NCBI RefSeq assembly: GCF_018476645.1
Contig: NZ_JAHCTB010000005.1
Coordinates: 124,001 to 188,000 of the forward strand
Direction of reading: 5' to 3'
Origin: Aequorivita echinoideorum
Lineage (GTDB): Bacteria; Bacteroidota; Bacteroidia; Flavobacteriales; Flavobacteriaceae
DNA: 64,000 nt
Made by a program: the position numbers and the translations under genes. Numbering within the stretch: the first letter of the stretch is position 1; the number at the start of each line of letters is the position of its first letter. The notes under the pieces are model-generated. The model saw only the letters and a list, made by a program, of their open reading frames with translations, was not told the DNA's origin and did no database searches. Below, piece by piece: positions 53,345 through 62,050 of this stretch.

Positions 53345-53370
53345 GTGCAAAAATATTCGATGAAATGCAC
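53345..53370 (-). promoter_or_regulatory. 26-bp element, right copy, upstream of the LRR gene
   Basis: Begins GTGCATTTCATCGA read leftwards and ends TGCAC, which makes GTGCA/TGCAC terminal inverted arms. It ends 58 bp before the LRR start. 22 of 26 bases are shared with the copy downstream of the gene. Confidence 0.6.
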
Positions 53371-53385
53371 AAAAAATTCACATTG

Positions 53386-54039
53386 TTATTTGGCCAATTC
53401 TTTCAAAAAATTGGTATTAACTTCGTGAACACCTTGAAAAACCTCAACTTTTAGTTGTTTACCAAAGAGTTCTGAGGCTTGAAGATGAGCTTCAGTTTTG
53501 CGCGCTTCAGTAATGTAAGGATCATTATCGCCATAAAGGTAAGTGACTTTGGTTTTGGGATTAAGAAAATCGAAATCTTCCTTTTTTAATTCCTTTGGGA
53601 TTCCCCCAGAATGGAGCAATAAATGGTTGCAATTTATTTTTCGAGATGCAACCCATCGCGTGGCAATGGATACACCCTGCGAATATCCCATGACAATTAA
53701 ATTGTTAATTTCTTTGGGAATTTCTGTTTCAAAAATCTTATCCATATAGCGTAGGATATTTTTTGTTTCATCTTCCGTGTTTTCGCGCGTAAGCCACGAT
53801 GCTCCTATTCTCTTAAAATTTGAATCTTGGTAATATTTTGCAGGTGCTTGCGGCGCAATAATAAAATTTTCTTCACTATTTAATTCAGAAAAATAGTTTA
53901 TGAAATATTTGCTCAAATAGCCCATTCCGTGGAAAACAATCCAAACATTTTTAGTTTTATCAGAATATTCATTCAGAACACTATACGTATTCGTTGCTGT
54001 GTAAGAAACTTTTTTTTCCAAACCGTTTGTAAATGTCAT
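53386..54039 (-). CDS. Alpha/beta hydrolase (esterase-like)
   Basis: Cytoplasmic serine hydrolase of 217 residues. The nucleophile is the serine of VMGYSQGVSIATRW, the acid is probably in YLYGDNDPYITE, and the histidine in FQGVHEVN. The oxyanion region is VFHGMGYLSKYF. It resembles predicted phospholipase/carboxylesterases; the substrate is unknown. It is divergent from the menaquinone cluster with 30 bp between the starts, and its promoter lies across the start of the first men gene. Confidence 0.83.
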   Translation of the reverse strand: MTFTNGLEKKVSYTATNTYSVLNEYSDKTKNVWIVFHGMGYLSKYFINYFSELNSEENFIIAPQAPAKYYQDSNFKRIGASWLTRENTEDETKNILRYMDKIFETEIPKEINNLIVMGYSQGVSIATRWVASRKINCNHLLLHSGGIPKELKKEDFDFLNPKTKVTYLYGDNDPYITEARKTEAHLQASELFGKQLKVEVFQGVHEVNTNFLKELAK

Positions 54040-54051
54040 TTCGTATTTTTA

Positions 54052-54081
54052 CAAATGTAAATATATAGCATGACTAACCAA
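54052..54081 (-). promoter_or_regulatory. Promoter of the esterase-like gene
   Basis: Read leftwards, TTG (54081-54079), 19 bases, TACATTTG (54059-54052). The leader to ATG 54039 is under 10 bases. The TTG box lies inside the divergent thioesterase gene. Confidence 0.6.
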
Positions 54082-54489
54082 GAAATTATCGCGGCCTGTA
54101 ATAAAATGTGCCAAAATACCCTGATGGAAACGTTGGGTATAGAATTCACGGAAGTAGGCGAGGATTTTATAGTGGCGAAAATGCCCGTGACCAGTAAAGT
54201 CCATCAACCAGATGGCGTATTGCACGGTGGTGCATCTGTGGCATTGGCGGAAAGTGTGGGCAGTGCCGGAGCCTTTATTTTTTTAAATTCAAAAGAAGTA
54301 GTAGTCCGGGGAATTGAAATTGCGGCAAATCACGTGAAGAGCGTAAAGGATGGTTATGTGTATGCTAAGGCAAATATTATCCATAAAGGTCGCACAACTC
54401 AATTATGGCAAATAAAAATTACGGACGACCATAAAAATTTGATATCATTAATTAAATTAACCACGCTTACGCTACCGAAAAATAACTAA
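54070..54489 (+). CDS. menI: Hotdog-fold thioesterase, MenI-like
   Basis: 139 residues of the PaaI/YdiI thioesterase group. The catalytic block VLHGGASVALAESVGSAGAF contains the glutamate nucleophile/base, and GIEIAANHVKSVKDGYVYAK follows. Members hydrolyse 1,4-dihydroxy-2-naphthoyl-CoA in menaquinone synthesis. Placement directly before menF-like and menD (TAATG overlap with the next gene) supports that role over a general acyl-CoA thioesterase. Confidence 0.8.
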   Translation: MTNQEIIAACNKMCQNTLMETLGIEFTEVGEDFIVAKMPVTSKVHQPDGVLHGGASVALAESVGSAGAFIFLNSKEVVVRGIEIAANHVKSVKDGYVYAKANIIHKGRTTQLWQIKITDDHKNLISLIKLTTLTLPKNN

Positions 54490-55556
54490 TGGATTTTCCC
54501 AAGCTTGTCGCCAAAGTTTCTGAGCATTATTCAAAAAAATTACCCTTTGTTCTTTTTAGTTATCCAAAGGAAAATACTTTGAACATAATTTTTCAAGACG
54601 ACGCAATCCTGCACACCACACAATCACTTTCTGCTGAAGGTTTTGTATTTGCGCCTTTTGATTATGAAGATATTGCCTATTACATTCCCAAGCAAAATTT
54701 CAACTCTGCCCAATTTCCCGAAAATTTTGAAAATTCTAAACCTTCAGCAGTTAAAACTCCAAAATCCACAGTTCAGAAAAAAAAGTACATTCAACTAGTT
54801 GAAAAAACTATTGAATATATAAAATCGCGAAAGGCAGTAAAAATTGTACTTTCCCGCTCCAAAGAATTTGAGCTACCAAATTTTGATATTGAAACACTTA
54901 TAAATCAACTTTTTGGTAGCAATCCCGACGCGTTTAAATACATATGGTTCCACCCAGAAACAGATATGTGGTGTGGAGCTACCCCAGAAATTTTGGTGGA
55001 GATAAATGATGCCGCCTTCAAGACAATGGCGCTCGCCGGTACACAAAAAGATGATGGGCGCGAACCCGTTATTTGGCCCCCAAAGGAAATTGATGAACAG
55101 CAATTGGTAACCGAAGCAATCACCACCAGTCTACAAAAAGTAACTTCGGTACTGAAGGTTTCCAAGGCCTATACGCACCGTGCGGGTTCACTTTTGCATC
55201 TGCGCACGGATATTACCGGAATGGTGAAACGCGGAAAGGCTACGTTGACCACCATTGCCGCCGCTTTGCATCCCACACCCGCCGTTTGTGGCACTCCGCA
55301 GAAAATCGCAAAAGATTTTATTCTGAAAAATGAAAGGCATAAACGTGAATTCTATACCGGATTTTTGGGCCCCATAAATGCAAAGGATGCCACTTCAACA
55401 TTAATGGTGAATCTCCGTTGTATGAAAATTTTGGACGGAAAGGCCCGAATTTTTGTAGGTGGAGGCATTACCATAAGCTCAATTGCCGCAGAGGAATGGG
55501 AGGAAACCCAAAATAAAATGCAAACCATGCTGGAAGTGTTGAAGCCAATGCTATAA
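54489..55556 (+). CDS. menF: Isochorismate synthase
   Basis: Chorismate-binding enzyme of 355 residues that makes isochorismate for menaquinone. The N-terminal third is variable. The catalytic core shows KAVKIVLSRSKEFELP, WCGATPEILVEI, MALAGTQKDDGREPVIW, HLRTDITGMVKRGKATL, LHPTPAVCGTPQKIAKDFIL, RHKREFYTGFLGPINAKDA and FVGGGITISSIAAEEWEE. It shares one base with the thioesterase stop and is followed by menD after 30 bp. EntC would be an alternative, but there are no siderophore genes. Confidence 0.9.
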   Translation: MDFPKLVAKVSEHYSKKLPFVLFSYPKENTLNIIFQDDAILHTTQSLSAEGFVFAPFDYEDIAYYIPKQNFNSAQFPENFENSKPSAVKTPKSTVQKKKYIQLVEKTIEYIKSRKAVKIVLSRSKEFELPNFDIETLINQLFGSNPDAFKYIWFHPETDMWCGATPEILVEINDAAFKTMALAGTQKDDGREPVIWPPKEIDEQQLVTEAITTSLQKVTSVLKVSKAYTHRAGSLLHLRTDITGMVKRGKATLTTIAAALHPTPAVCGTPQKIAKDFILKNERHKREFYTGFLGPINAKDATSTLMVNLRCMKILDGKARIFVGGGITISSIAAEEWEETQNKMQTMLEVLKPML

Positions 55557-55586
55557 TATTTGGGGTGTATTTGTACATTTGCCTCT

Positions 55587-57269
55587 ATGAAATTTTCGAA
55601 TAAAATCCTCTCGCAAACCTTTACCCAACTTTGTTTGGAAAAGGGCATAACCCAAATAATTATTTCTCCAGGTTCCCGTAACGCACCATTGACTATCGGT
55701 TTTGCGGAAAATCCTGAATTTAAAACCTATAGTGTTGTAGACGAGCGTTGTGCCGCTTTTTTTGCTATAGGTATTGCCCAGCAAACCAAGAAGCCAGCAG
55801 TTTTGGTTTGTACTTCTGGGTCTGCGCTTCTTAATTATTATCCCGCAATTGCAGAGGCTTTTTATAGTAATATCCCGCTTATCGTTGTTTCCGCAGATAG
55901 ACCTAAAAAATTGATTGATATAGGGGATGGGCAAACCATCCGCCAAGAAAATGTGTATAAAAACCACATTTTATATAGTGCAAATTGTGAGGAAAGTGAA
56001 GGCGGTGACATCGAAGAAGATTTCCAAATAAAAAATGAAACGGAAATCAACATTGCTTTGAATACGGCTATTGAACTCAATGGGCCGGTTCACGTTAATA
56101 TTCCTTTTTCTGAGCCGCTCTACGAAACTACGGATAGACAGATAGTCTGGCCACAAAATGTAAGGCCACGCCTAGAATCGTTTAAAATTGAGGAAGATTT
56201 AGAGCCATTTGCCAAGATTTGGAACAAGAGCGCAAAAAAAATGATTTTGATTGGAGTGCTACCTCCCAATAGCATTGAGCAGGATTTTATTGAAAAATTA
56301 GCAGCAGATGAGAGCGTAATTGTACTCACGGAAACGACTTCGAATGTTTCAAATAACCAATTTTTTCCTGCAATAGATCAATTGATATCTTCTCTGGAAT
56401 CTAAGAATTTTGAAGATTTAAAGCCTGATATTTTATTGACTTTTGGCGGAATGATTGTTTCCAAAAGAATAAAGTCATTTTTGAGAAATTACACTCCAAA
56501 GGAACATTGGCATGTCGATTTACATGATGCAAATGATACTTTCTTTGCCCTTAATCAATATTTTGAAACAAAGCCATCCGTATTTTTAAATGAATTTCTT
56601 CCGAAGACAAAAAATGTGATCAGTAGCTATAAAGCCGATTGGCTTCGGGTGAAGCAGCACCGGCTTTTGAAACACGCAGAATATGAACATAAAATTCCAT
56701 TTTCAGATTTTAAGGTATTTTCAATACTTTTCAAAAATCTTTCAAAGCAAATTCAGCTTCAATTGAGCAACAGCGCCACTATTCGCTATGCCCAACTTTT
56801 TGAAATAGATTCTTCCATTCAGGTTTTTTGCAATCGCGGGACAAGTGGTATTGATGGCAGCACTAGTACTGCTTTGGGAAGTGCCGTGGCTTCAGCCTTG
56901 CCTACTATTTTAATTACGGGTGATCTCAGTTTTTTTTATGACAGCAACGCACTTTGGAACAATTACATCCCGAAGAATTTCAAAATAATTATCATAAACA
57001 ATAGGGGTGGGGGCATTTTCAGAATTCTTCCGGGCGAAAAGGATAGCGAAGTTTTTAAAACGTATTTTGAAACACAACACACTATGAATGCCAAACATCT
57101 CGCCGAGATGTATAATTTTGAATATACTTCAGCTGAAAACGAGGAAGATTTAAATGCAAATCTTAAAGAATTTCTTGAAAATGAAGATAGACCCGCTATT
57201 TTGGAAATATTTACGCCATCAAAAATTAATGACAAAGTCCTGCTAGACTATTTCAGATTTATAGCCTAA
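55587..57269 (+). CDS. menD: SEPHCHC synthase (MenD)
   Basis: Thiamine-diphosphate enzyme that joins 2-oxoglutarate and isochorismate. ATG 55587 gives 560 residues starting MKFSNKILSQTFTQLCLEKG; the TTG frame at 55560 is rejected because the family starts here. Blocks: IIISPGSRNAPLTIGFAENP, VDERCAAFFAIGIAQQTKKP, VCTSGSALLNYYPAIAEAFY and LIVVSADRP. The ThDP/Mg site is ITGDLSFFYDSNALWNNY with IIINNRGGGIF. The last 27 bp overlap the convergent 141-residue gene. menC, menE and menA are not in the window. Confidence 0.95.
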   Translation: MKFSNKILSQTFTQLCLEKGITQIIISPGSRNAPLTIGFAENPEFKTYSVVDERCAAFFAIGIAQQTKKPAVLVCTSGSALLNYYPAIAEAFYSNIPLIVVSADRPKKLIDIGDGQTIRQENVYKNHILYSANCEESEGGDIEEDFQIKNETEINIALNTAIELNGPVHVNIPFSEPLYETTDRQIVWPQNVRPRLESFKIEEDLEPFAKIWNKSAKKMILIGVLPPNSIEQDFIEKLAADESVIVLTETTSNVSNNQFFPAIDQLISSLESKNFEDLKPDILLTFGGMIVSKRIKSFLRNYTPKEHWHVDLHDANDTFFALNQYFETKPSVFLNEFLPKTKNVISSYKADWLRVKQHRLLKHAEYEHKIPFSDFKVFSILFKNLSKQIQLQLSNSATIRYAQLFEIDSSIQVFCNRGTSGIDGSTSTALGSAVASALPTILITGDLSFFYDSNALWNNYIPKNFKIIIINNRGGGIFRILPGEKDSEVFKTYFETQHTMNAKHLAEMYNFEYTSAENEEDLNANLKEFLENEDRPAILEIFTPSKINDKVLLDYFRFIA

Positions 57270-57668
57270 CAAATTTCGTGACCAATTATAAGCATCGGCC
57301 ATGGTTCCAAATTGCCGAAAGGGTTTTTTACAGAAAGTAGCCTCCAGCATTATATTCATGCTCGCTACTTCGGTATAGGTTACTACGGCTACACCACGAA
57401 GCGTCGGGACTTTATTCAAATATTTGTAATCTGGAAGTTTGATGGAATAGGAGTGGATTCTATTTGAGATATAAACGAAAGGTCTTCCTTCTAAAATATT
57501 GAGTCCCTGTATAAGTATCGAAAATCCATTTTTATAGGAAAGCACAACGCCTTCGTCCACTTCCATCACAACAATATTTTCGTAGAAATATAGCTTGCCA
57601 ATATCCGTCTCCAGTATTTGGTTCAGGGGAATTTGTTGCGGAAAATTATGTGGTGATAAATATTTCAT
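57243..57668 (-). CDS. Hypothetical protein, 141 aa, overlapping menD end
   Basis: Not firmly recognised. Soluble protein: QILETDIGKLYFYENIVVME, VDEGVVLSYKNGFSILIQGL, FVYISNRIHSYSIKLPDYKY, LRGVAVVTYTEVASMNIMLE. The mix of strands and helices is reminiscent of STAS-like domains (as in conserved proteins that end with ADAYNW), but no motif decides. Its 3' 27 bp lie antisense to the end of menD, so the two transcripts overlap. Confidence 0.65.
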   Translation of the reverse strand: MKYLSPHNFPQQIPLNQILETDIGKLYFYENIVVMEVDEGVVLSYKNGFSILIQGLNILEGRPFVYISNRIHSYSIKLPDYKYLNKVPTLRGVAVVTYTEVASMNIMLEATFCKKPFRQFGTMADAYNWSRNLLGYKSEIV

Positions 57669-57738
57669 TTACGTGAAGTTAGGAAGAAACTTGATTGGTT
57701 GAACAACCGTTATGAAATTTTTTTGAACTTAAAACAGC

Positions 57739-57746
57739 TATCTTTG
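57739..57746 (+). promoter_or_regulatory. Minus-7 box at the S1-domain gene, near-leaderless
   Basis: TATCTTTG matches TAnnTTTG and ends 4 bp before ATG 57751, predicting a transcript that begins at or beside the start codon. Confidence 0.45.
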
Positions 57747-57750
57747 CCAT

Positions 57751-58584
57751 ATGATAAAACTAGGTGAATTCAATACGCTTACCATTTTACGGGAGACCGA
57801 TCCCGGCCTGTATTTGGGAGATGAAGAAGAAAATGTTGTGCTTCTGCCACATAAATATAAACCCGAAACTTTTGAAATAGGAGATCAAATAACCGTTTTC
57901 ATTTATTTGGATAACGAGGAGCGTCCCATAGCTACAACTTTGGAGCCTTTTCTATTGCTCAATACATTTGGATATTTGCATTGTAGTGATGTTACCCAAT
58001 ATGGTGCCTTTATGGATTGGGGGCTTGAAAAACAACTTTTTGTTCCCTTCAAAGAGCAAGCGCGACCAATGAAAAAGGGAAATTGGTATATAGTGTATCT
58101 ATATATTGACGAAAAAACAAACCGATTGGTTGGCTCCAGCAAAACCAACAAATTTCTTCAAAATGAAAATCTTACCGTTGAAAATTTTGACGAGGTGAAT
58201 ATTTTGGTAACGCATATTACCGAAAAAGGCGCAAATGTCATCATCAACGGAATTCACAAGGGATTGATTTACATTGAAGATATTTTTGAGGACATACGAA
58301 CCGGAGATAGGATGAAGGCGTACATCAAAAAAATAAGGGAGGATAATAAAATTGATATTGTACTTCAAACTCCGGGTTATAAAAGTATTGAGCCCAACGC
58401 AAACTACATTAGGGAAGAATTGGAAGCTGCCGGAGGATTTCTACCATTACACGATAAATCTGAGCCGGATGTCATCAAAAATGAGTTGGGTATGAGCAAG
58501 AAGAGCTTCAAAAAAGCAATTGGTACACTTTATAAGGATAAGCAAATAATTATTAAGGAAGACGGTATCGAATTGATTTCCTAA
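57751..58584 (+). CDS. CvfB-like S1-domain RNA-binding protein
   Basis: 277 residues in the CvfB/YitL architecture: an N-terminal S1-like domain (LGEFNTLTILRETDPGLYLG; VLLPHKY), a central S1 domain (FGYLHCSDVTQYGAFMDWGL; FVPFKEQARPM), a third beta-barrel (GANVIINGIHKGLIYIEDIF), and a C-terminal winged helix (FLPLHDKSEPDVIKNELGMS). The family binds RNA and in Firmicutes affects virulence gene expression; the flavobacterial role is unproven. Single-gene unit. Confidence 0.88.
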   Translation: MIKLGEFNTLTILRETDPGLYLGDEEENVVLLPHKYKPETFEIGDQITVFIYLDNEERPIATTLEPFLLLNTFGYLHCSDVTQYGAFMDWGLEKQLFVPFKEQARPMKKGNWYIVYLYIDEKTNRLVGSSKTNKFLQNENLTVENFDEVNILVTHITEKGANVIINGIHKGLIYIEDIFEDIRTGDRMKAYIKKIREDNKIDIVLQTPGYKSIEPNANYIREELEAAGGFLPLHDKSEPDVIKNELGMSKKSFKKAIGTLYKDKQIIIKEDGIELIS

Positions 58585-58593
58585 AAGAAAGAT

Positions 58594-59058
58594 TTAATAT
58601 CTACCACCGCGAAACCCGAAAGAACCATTCCCAATCCTTGATGGGGCGCAGCGCGGACAAATACCAAAAGGAGGACAACTATCTGTTACCAATAAACCGC
58701 GTTGGGCTTCCTTGTACGCAACATTTGGAACCGCCGTTGAACCATCGGCTGGATAACTTCCGCTACCAAAAACTCCATATTCCTGAGGATTCAATTTTAT
58801 TTCAATATCTGAAGCGATATATTGCTGGTTATTGGTCATCGCCTCTAGCATATTAACTTCCTTCCGATAATTTTCACGCGTCATTTTAAACGATGGGACT
58901 TTTTCAGAAAATTTTGAAGTGGAAATCAAAGAGTACGTGGTTAAATCTTCAATTTCAGGAAGGGTGGTTGCATTTATTCTAAGGAAACGTGTTTCAAAAT
59001 CTGATTGCGCTGAAACAAAAACAGGTAATAACAATGCTATAAACAACCACTTTTTCAT
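58594..59058 (-). CDS. Secreted hypothetical protein, 154 aa
   Basis: ATG 59058 starts a signal peptide (MKKWLFIALLLPVFVSAQSD); the frame to 59088 is rejected. The mature part (LPEIEDLTTYSLISTSKFSE; KVPSFKMTRENYRKEVNMLE) ends in a short cysteine- and glycine-rich tail (CPPFGICPRCAPSRI, then GSFGFRGGRY). The four closely spaced cysteines could bind metal or form disulfides. It is 66 bp downstream of the C1 peptidase gene on the same strand. Function unknown. Confidence 0.7.
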   Translation of the reverse strand: MKKWLFIALLLPVFVSAQSDFETRFLRINATTLPEIEDLTTYSLISTSKFSEKVPSFKMTRENYRKEVNMLEAMTNNQQYIASDIEIKLNPQEYGVFGSGSYPADGSTAVPNVAYKEAQRGLLVTDSCPPFGICPRCAPSRIGNGSFGFRGGRY

Positions 59059-59124
59059 AGATTCCAAATGTATCAATTTTTGAGCCAACTTAAAAACGAA
59101 TTTTTTCTCCGAGAGATTTTCGTT

Positions 59125-60243
59125 TTAAATATTCAATTTTTTTGAAATATTTTTTGGCAACGCATCTTTGTGCACGGTAATGCTTATGGCTTTCAACCGC
59201 ATATAGGTCTCGCTAAAATATACATAGCCGCCGTGGGCATTTCGGCTTTCGTCTGTTCCCCAGCTATTTTTTACCTTATAGTACTTGGTTCCGTTTTGGT
59301 CACGTAGCATCCCGGTTATGTGCATTAAATGATCATCTGTAGTATTATAATTCTCAAATTCTTCTTGGCGGTACTGCTGGGTGATGGTTTTTTCTGGATA
59401 AATTCCTTGGAGCGCTTTTATGTTATTTTCGGAATTTTCAGGGATTATAGCAACCCCATCTTTTGAAGAAAATGTCCGCTCGCTAACATCGCAATCCAGT
59501 TCAACGGTAAAACCTTTTTCCAAAGCATTATTGATAGTAGTCATCATTTCATCAAGAGGTACATTATAAAAACTGCCATTGCTCCAGTTATCGGGAATAT
59601 TCAGAATAAATTGAGAATAAAAAGGAGCGTGCGTAAAACTTGTGATATTTATATAGTCTGAGGGCTGAATCCCCGTCATTTCAAGAAAACTTTGTGGTGT
59701 ATATTGTTTTCCCCCGTACGTAAAATTCAAGTTATTTTTACCAAGATATGCATCAAGCACGCCTTCAATAGCAGGCTTCCATTTTGCGCTCAACTTTTTA
59801 CCAGGATTATCCACATACGTTTTTAACATAGCTTCGAGTATGGCAACCAGTTCAGCGTGGTTATGACTTTTTTCATTTTGAAACAATCCGCTGAAGGCTT
59901 CCTGTGGCATCAATCCATGTTTTTCAACCGAATTCAAAACGTCATGCGCGAGTCCACCTTCACTGAATTGCGCTTTTCCCTGCCGCATTATGTAATTTTC
60001 AGCTTTTAGGGGATAGGTGTTCCGCACTTGGTACATTTCGCTTAAATCTATTCGCTTACCAGTTAGCCGAATTATTTCACTTTCCAAAAACGAAGTGCCG
60101 CTAAAACTCCAACAAGTACCCGTATTTCCTTGGCTTATAACTGGCAAGGCCTCAAGGTCTGTAATGGTAGTAAATTTATAAGCTTCCTGTGCGGAAAGGT
60201 TTATGCTGAAAAATATTCCGATGGAAATGAGTATTTTTTTCAT
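59125..60243 (-). CDS. C1-family (bleomycin hydrolase-like) aminopeptidase, exported
   Basis: Papain-fold cysteine peptidase of 372 residues from ATG 60243 with a signal peptide (MKKILISIGIFFSINLSAQE). Catalytic Cys44 lies in QGNTGTCWSFSGTSFLESEI, the histidine in DDHLMHITGML, and the asparagine in KVKNSWGTDE. It resembles the aminopeptidase C/bleomycin hydrolase branch found secreted in Bacteroidota. It is divergent from menB, with about 100 bp between starts. Confidence 0.9.
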   Translation of the reverse strand: MKKILISIGIFFSINLSAQEAYKFTTITDLEALPVISQGNTGTCWSFSGTSFLESEIIRLTGKRIDLSEMYQVRNTYPLKAENYIMRQGKAQFSEGGLAHDVLNSVEKHGLMPQEAFSGLFQNEKSHNHAELVAILEAMLKTYVDNPGKKLSAKWKPAIEGVLDAYLGKNNLNFTYGGKQYTPQSFLEMTGIQPSDYINITSFTHAPFYSQFILNIPDNWSNGSFYNVPLDEMMTTINNALEKGFTVELDCDVSERTFSSKDGVAIIPENSENNIKALQGIYPEKTITQQYRQEEFENYNTTDDHLMHITGMLRDQNGTKYYKVKNSWGTDESRNAHGGYVYFSETYMRLKAISITVHKDALPKNISKKLNI

Positions 60244-60320
60244 CTTGATAAGAAGTTTAGGATTCAATTTTACTTAGGGTCTATCGCCGAAGTAGCCAAC
60301 TATAAACCATAAACAATTTA

Positions 60321-60328
60321 TATCTTTG
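60321..60328 (+). promoter_or_regulatory. Minus-7 box of menB
   Basis: TATCTTTG matches TAnnTTTG. It covers a TTG codon at 60326 that could be mistaken for a start, and so supports ATG 60347. Confidence 0.5.
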
Positions 60329-60346
60329 AAAACAAAAATAAGGATT

Positions 60347-61186
60347 ATGTCTACACCCAATTGGAAAACTGCAAAACAATATACAGATATTACCTACAAA
60401 AAGGCTGATGGCGTAGCGCGTATTGCATTCAACAGACCTGAGGTACGCAACGCATTTAGACCCAAAACAACTGCCGATCTTTTGGATGCTTTTCACGATG
60501 CGCAGGAGGATACCTCAATTGGTGTTGTTTTATTATCCGCCGAAGGACCGTCCCCAAAGGATGGCGTTTATAGTTTTTGCAGCGGAGGTGACCAAAAAGC
60601 ACGTGGGCACCAAGGTTATGTGGGAGATGACGGATACCACCGTTTGAATATTCTTGATGTGCAAAGGCTTATACGCTTTATGCCAAAAGCCGTCATTTGT
60701 GTAGTTCCAGGTTGGGCCGTGGGGGGTGGGCACAGTCTACACGTGGTTTGCGATCTCACATTGGCAAGCAAGGAACACGCCATTTTCAAGCAGACCGATG
60801 CTGATGTTACAAGTTTTGACGGCGGCTACGGAAGCGCGTACTTGGCTAAGATGGTAGGGCAGAAGAAAGCGCGTGAAATCTTCTTCCTCGGAAGAAATTA
60901 TAGCGCCCAAGAAGCCTTTGAAATGGGAATGGTAAATGCCGTCGTTCCGCACGCAGAATTGGAAAATACAGCCTTTCAGTGGGCTCAGGAAATTTTGGCA
61001 AAAAGTCCAACTTCCATCAAAATGTTGAAATTTGCAATGAACCTAACCGACGACGGGATGGTAGGCCAACAGGTTTTTGCTGGTGAAGCCACTCGACTGG
61101 CATATATGACCGATGAAGCAAAAGAAGGCCGCGATGCATTTTTGGAAAAACGGAAGCCTAATTTTGATAAGAAGTGGTTGCCGTAA
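60347..61186 (+). CDS. menB: 1,4-dihydroxy-2-naphthoyl-CoA synthase
   Basis: Crotonase-fold enzyme that closes the naphthoquinone ring in menaquinone synthesis, 279 residues. Marks: FNRPEVRNAFRPKTTADLLD, the oxyanion-hole block FCSGGDQKARG, GWAVGGGHSLHVVCDLTLAS, QTDADVTSFDGGYGSAYLAK and AYMTDEAKEGRDAFLEKRKP. The Asp in VTSFDGGYGS is the usual catalytic position. The gene is on its own, 3 kb from menD, with its own promoter. Confidence 0.96.
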   Translation: MSTPNWKTAKQYTDITYKKADGVARIAFNRPEVRNAFRPKTTADLLDAFHDAQEDTSIGVVLLSAEGPSPKDGVYSFCSGGDQKARGHQGYVGDDGYHRLNILDVQRLIRFMPKAVICVVPGWAVGGGHSLHVVCDLTLASKEHAIFKQTDADVTSFDGGYGSAYLAKMVGQKKAREIFFLGRNYSAQEAFEMGMVNAVVPHAELENTAFQWAQEILAKSPTSIKMLKFAMNLTDDGMVGQQVFAGEATRLAYMTDEAKEGRDAFLEKRKPNFDKKWLP

Positions 61187-61190
61187 TATT

Positions 61191-61973
61191 TCAAATACGT
61201 ATCACAAAATGCTCCTTCTTTTGTTCTTTTCTGAAAAAAACCAAACCCCATTGAAAGGTATCAATGCTTACCGTTACTTTTTCATTTGCTATTATTTGCT
61301 TCCAGGCTTCCGTCATACCATTGCTCCAATATATATCGTCAAAAATAATCACCGAATCATTGTGGATGTTTTTCAAAAGTGAATTGAAATATTCCAAAGT
61401 GCGTTGTCCGTTGTGGTCGCCATCAATGAAAATTAAATCGAATTTTTCAGTCCCTTCACTTCGGGTCTCGGAAAGAAAATCACTGAATAACCTTTGTTGA
61501 ATTTCAATATTGTGAAGGTTGAATTTTTCGAAATATTGCTGTGCTTTTTTTAATGTATTCGGGCAGCCTTCAACGGTTTGTATAGATGAAAATTCATTTG
61601 CAAGTGAAAGGGCAACGGTTCCCAAACCGAGCGATGTTCCCAATTCCAAAACAGTTTCACTCTTAAAATAGCGCGCCAACCGAAATAATAATTTTTGCCT
61701 TTTCTTCCGCATTCCGGCATTTTTTACAACAGCTGAAACCTTGCGCGCATTGCCTTTGAAAACACGCGAGCCCTGACCAAAATCTGTCATTTCAAATGTA
61801 GAGGGATCGCTGCGTAAGGCTTTGCGGTGCGATTTTAAAATTTCGTATTCCGGATATTTTCTTTTATCGTTGAAACATTTGGTCACCAAACTGTACACAA
61901 AAGGTGAATGCACACCGTGCCTATTTTTCGAGAGGCGGATAAATTTTATGTAGCTTTTTGATTGATGGATCAT
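61191..61973 (-). CDS. Class I SAM-dependent methyltransferase
   Basis: 260 residues with a Rossmann-like core at about 110-215. The SAM loop is VLELGTSLGLGTVALSLANE, followed by IQTVEGCPNTLKKAQQYFEK and the acidic FDLIFIDGDHNGQRTLEYFN, then SVIIFDDIYWSNGMTEAWKQ. The IDGDH segment resembles O-methyltransferases of small molecules. The N-terminal 100 residues are basic (RKVSAVVKNAGMRKKRQKLL). Substrate unknown. It ends 4 bp from the convergent menB stop. Confidence 0.85.
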   Translation of the reverse strand: MIHQSKSYIKFIRLSKNRHGVHSPFVYSLVTKCFNDKRKYPEYEILKSHRKALRSDPSTFEMTDFGQGSRVFKGNARKVSAVVKNAGMRKKRQKLLFRLARYFKSETVLELGTSLGLGTVALSLANEFSSIQTVEGCPNTLKKAQQYFEKFNLHNIEIQQRLFSDFLSETRSEGTEKFDLIFIDGDHNGQRTLEYFNSLLKNIHNDSVIIFDDIYWSNGMTEAWKQIIANEKVTVSIDTFQWGLVFFRKEQKKEHFVIRI

Positions 61974-62009
61974 TAATAAATTGAAAGCTTAAAGTTAAAG
62001 ATTCAAAGT

Positions 62010-62042
62010 TACAGCGAAAAGGAATTAGCGAAGAGCGAAAAG
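62010..62042. repeat. CGAAAAG short repeats
   Basis: AGCGAAAAGGAATTAGCGA followed by AGAGCGAAAAG. The heptamer CGAAAAG is the complement of the CTTTTCG unit tandemly repeated at 49683-49717, so both intergenic regions share the same short-repeat vocabulary. Confidence 0.6.
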
Positions 62043-62050
62043 TATATTTT

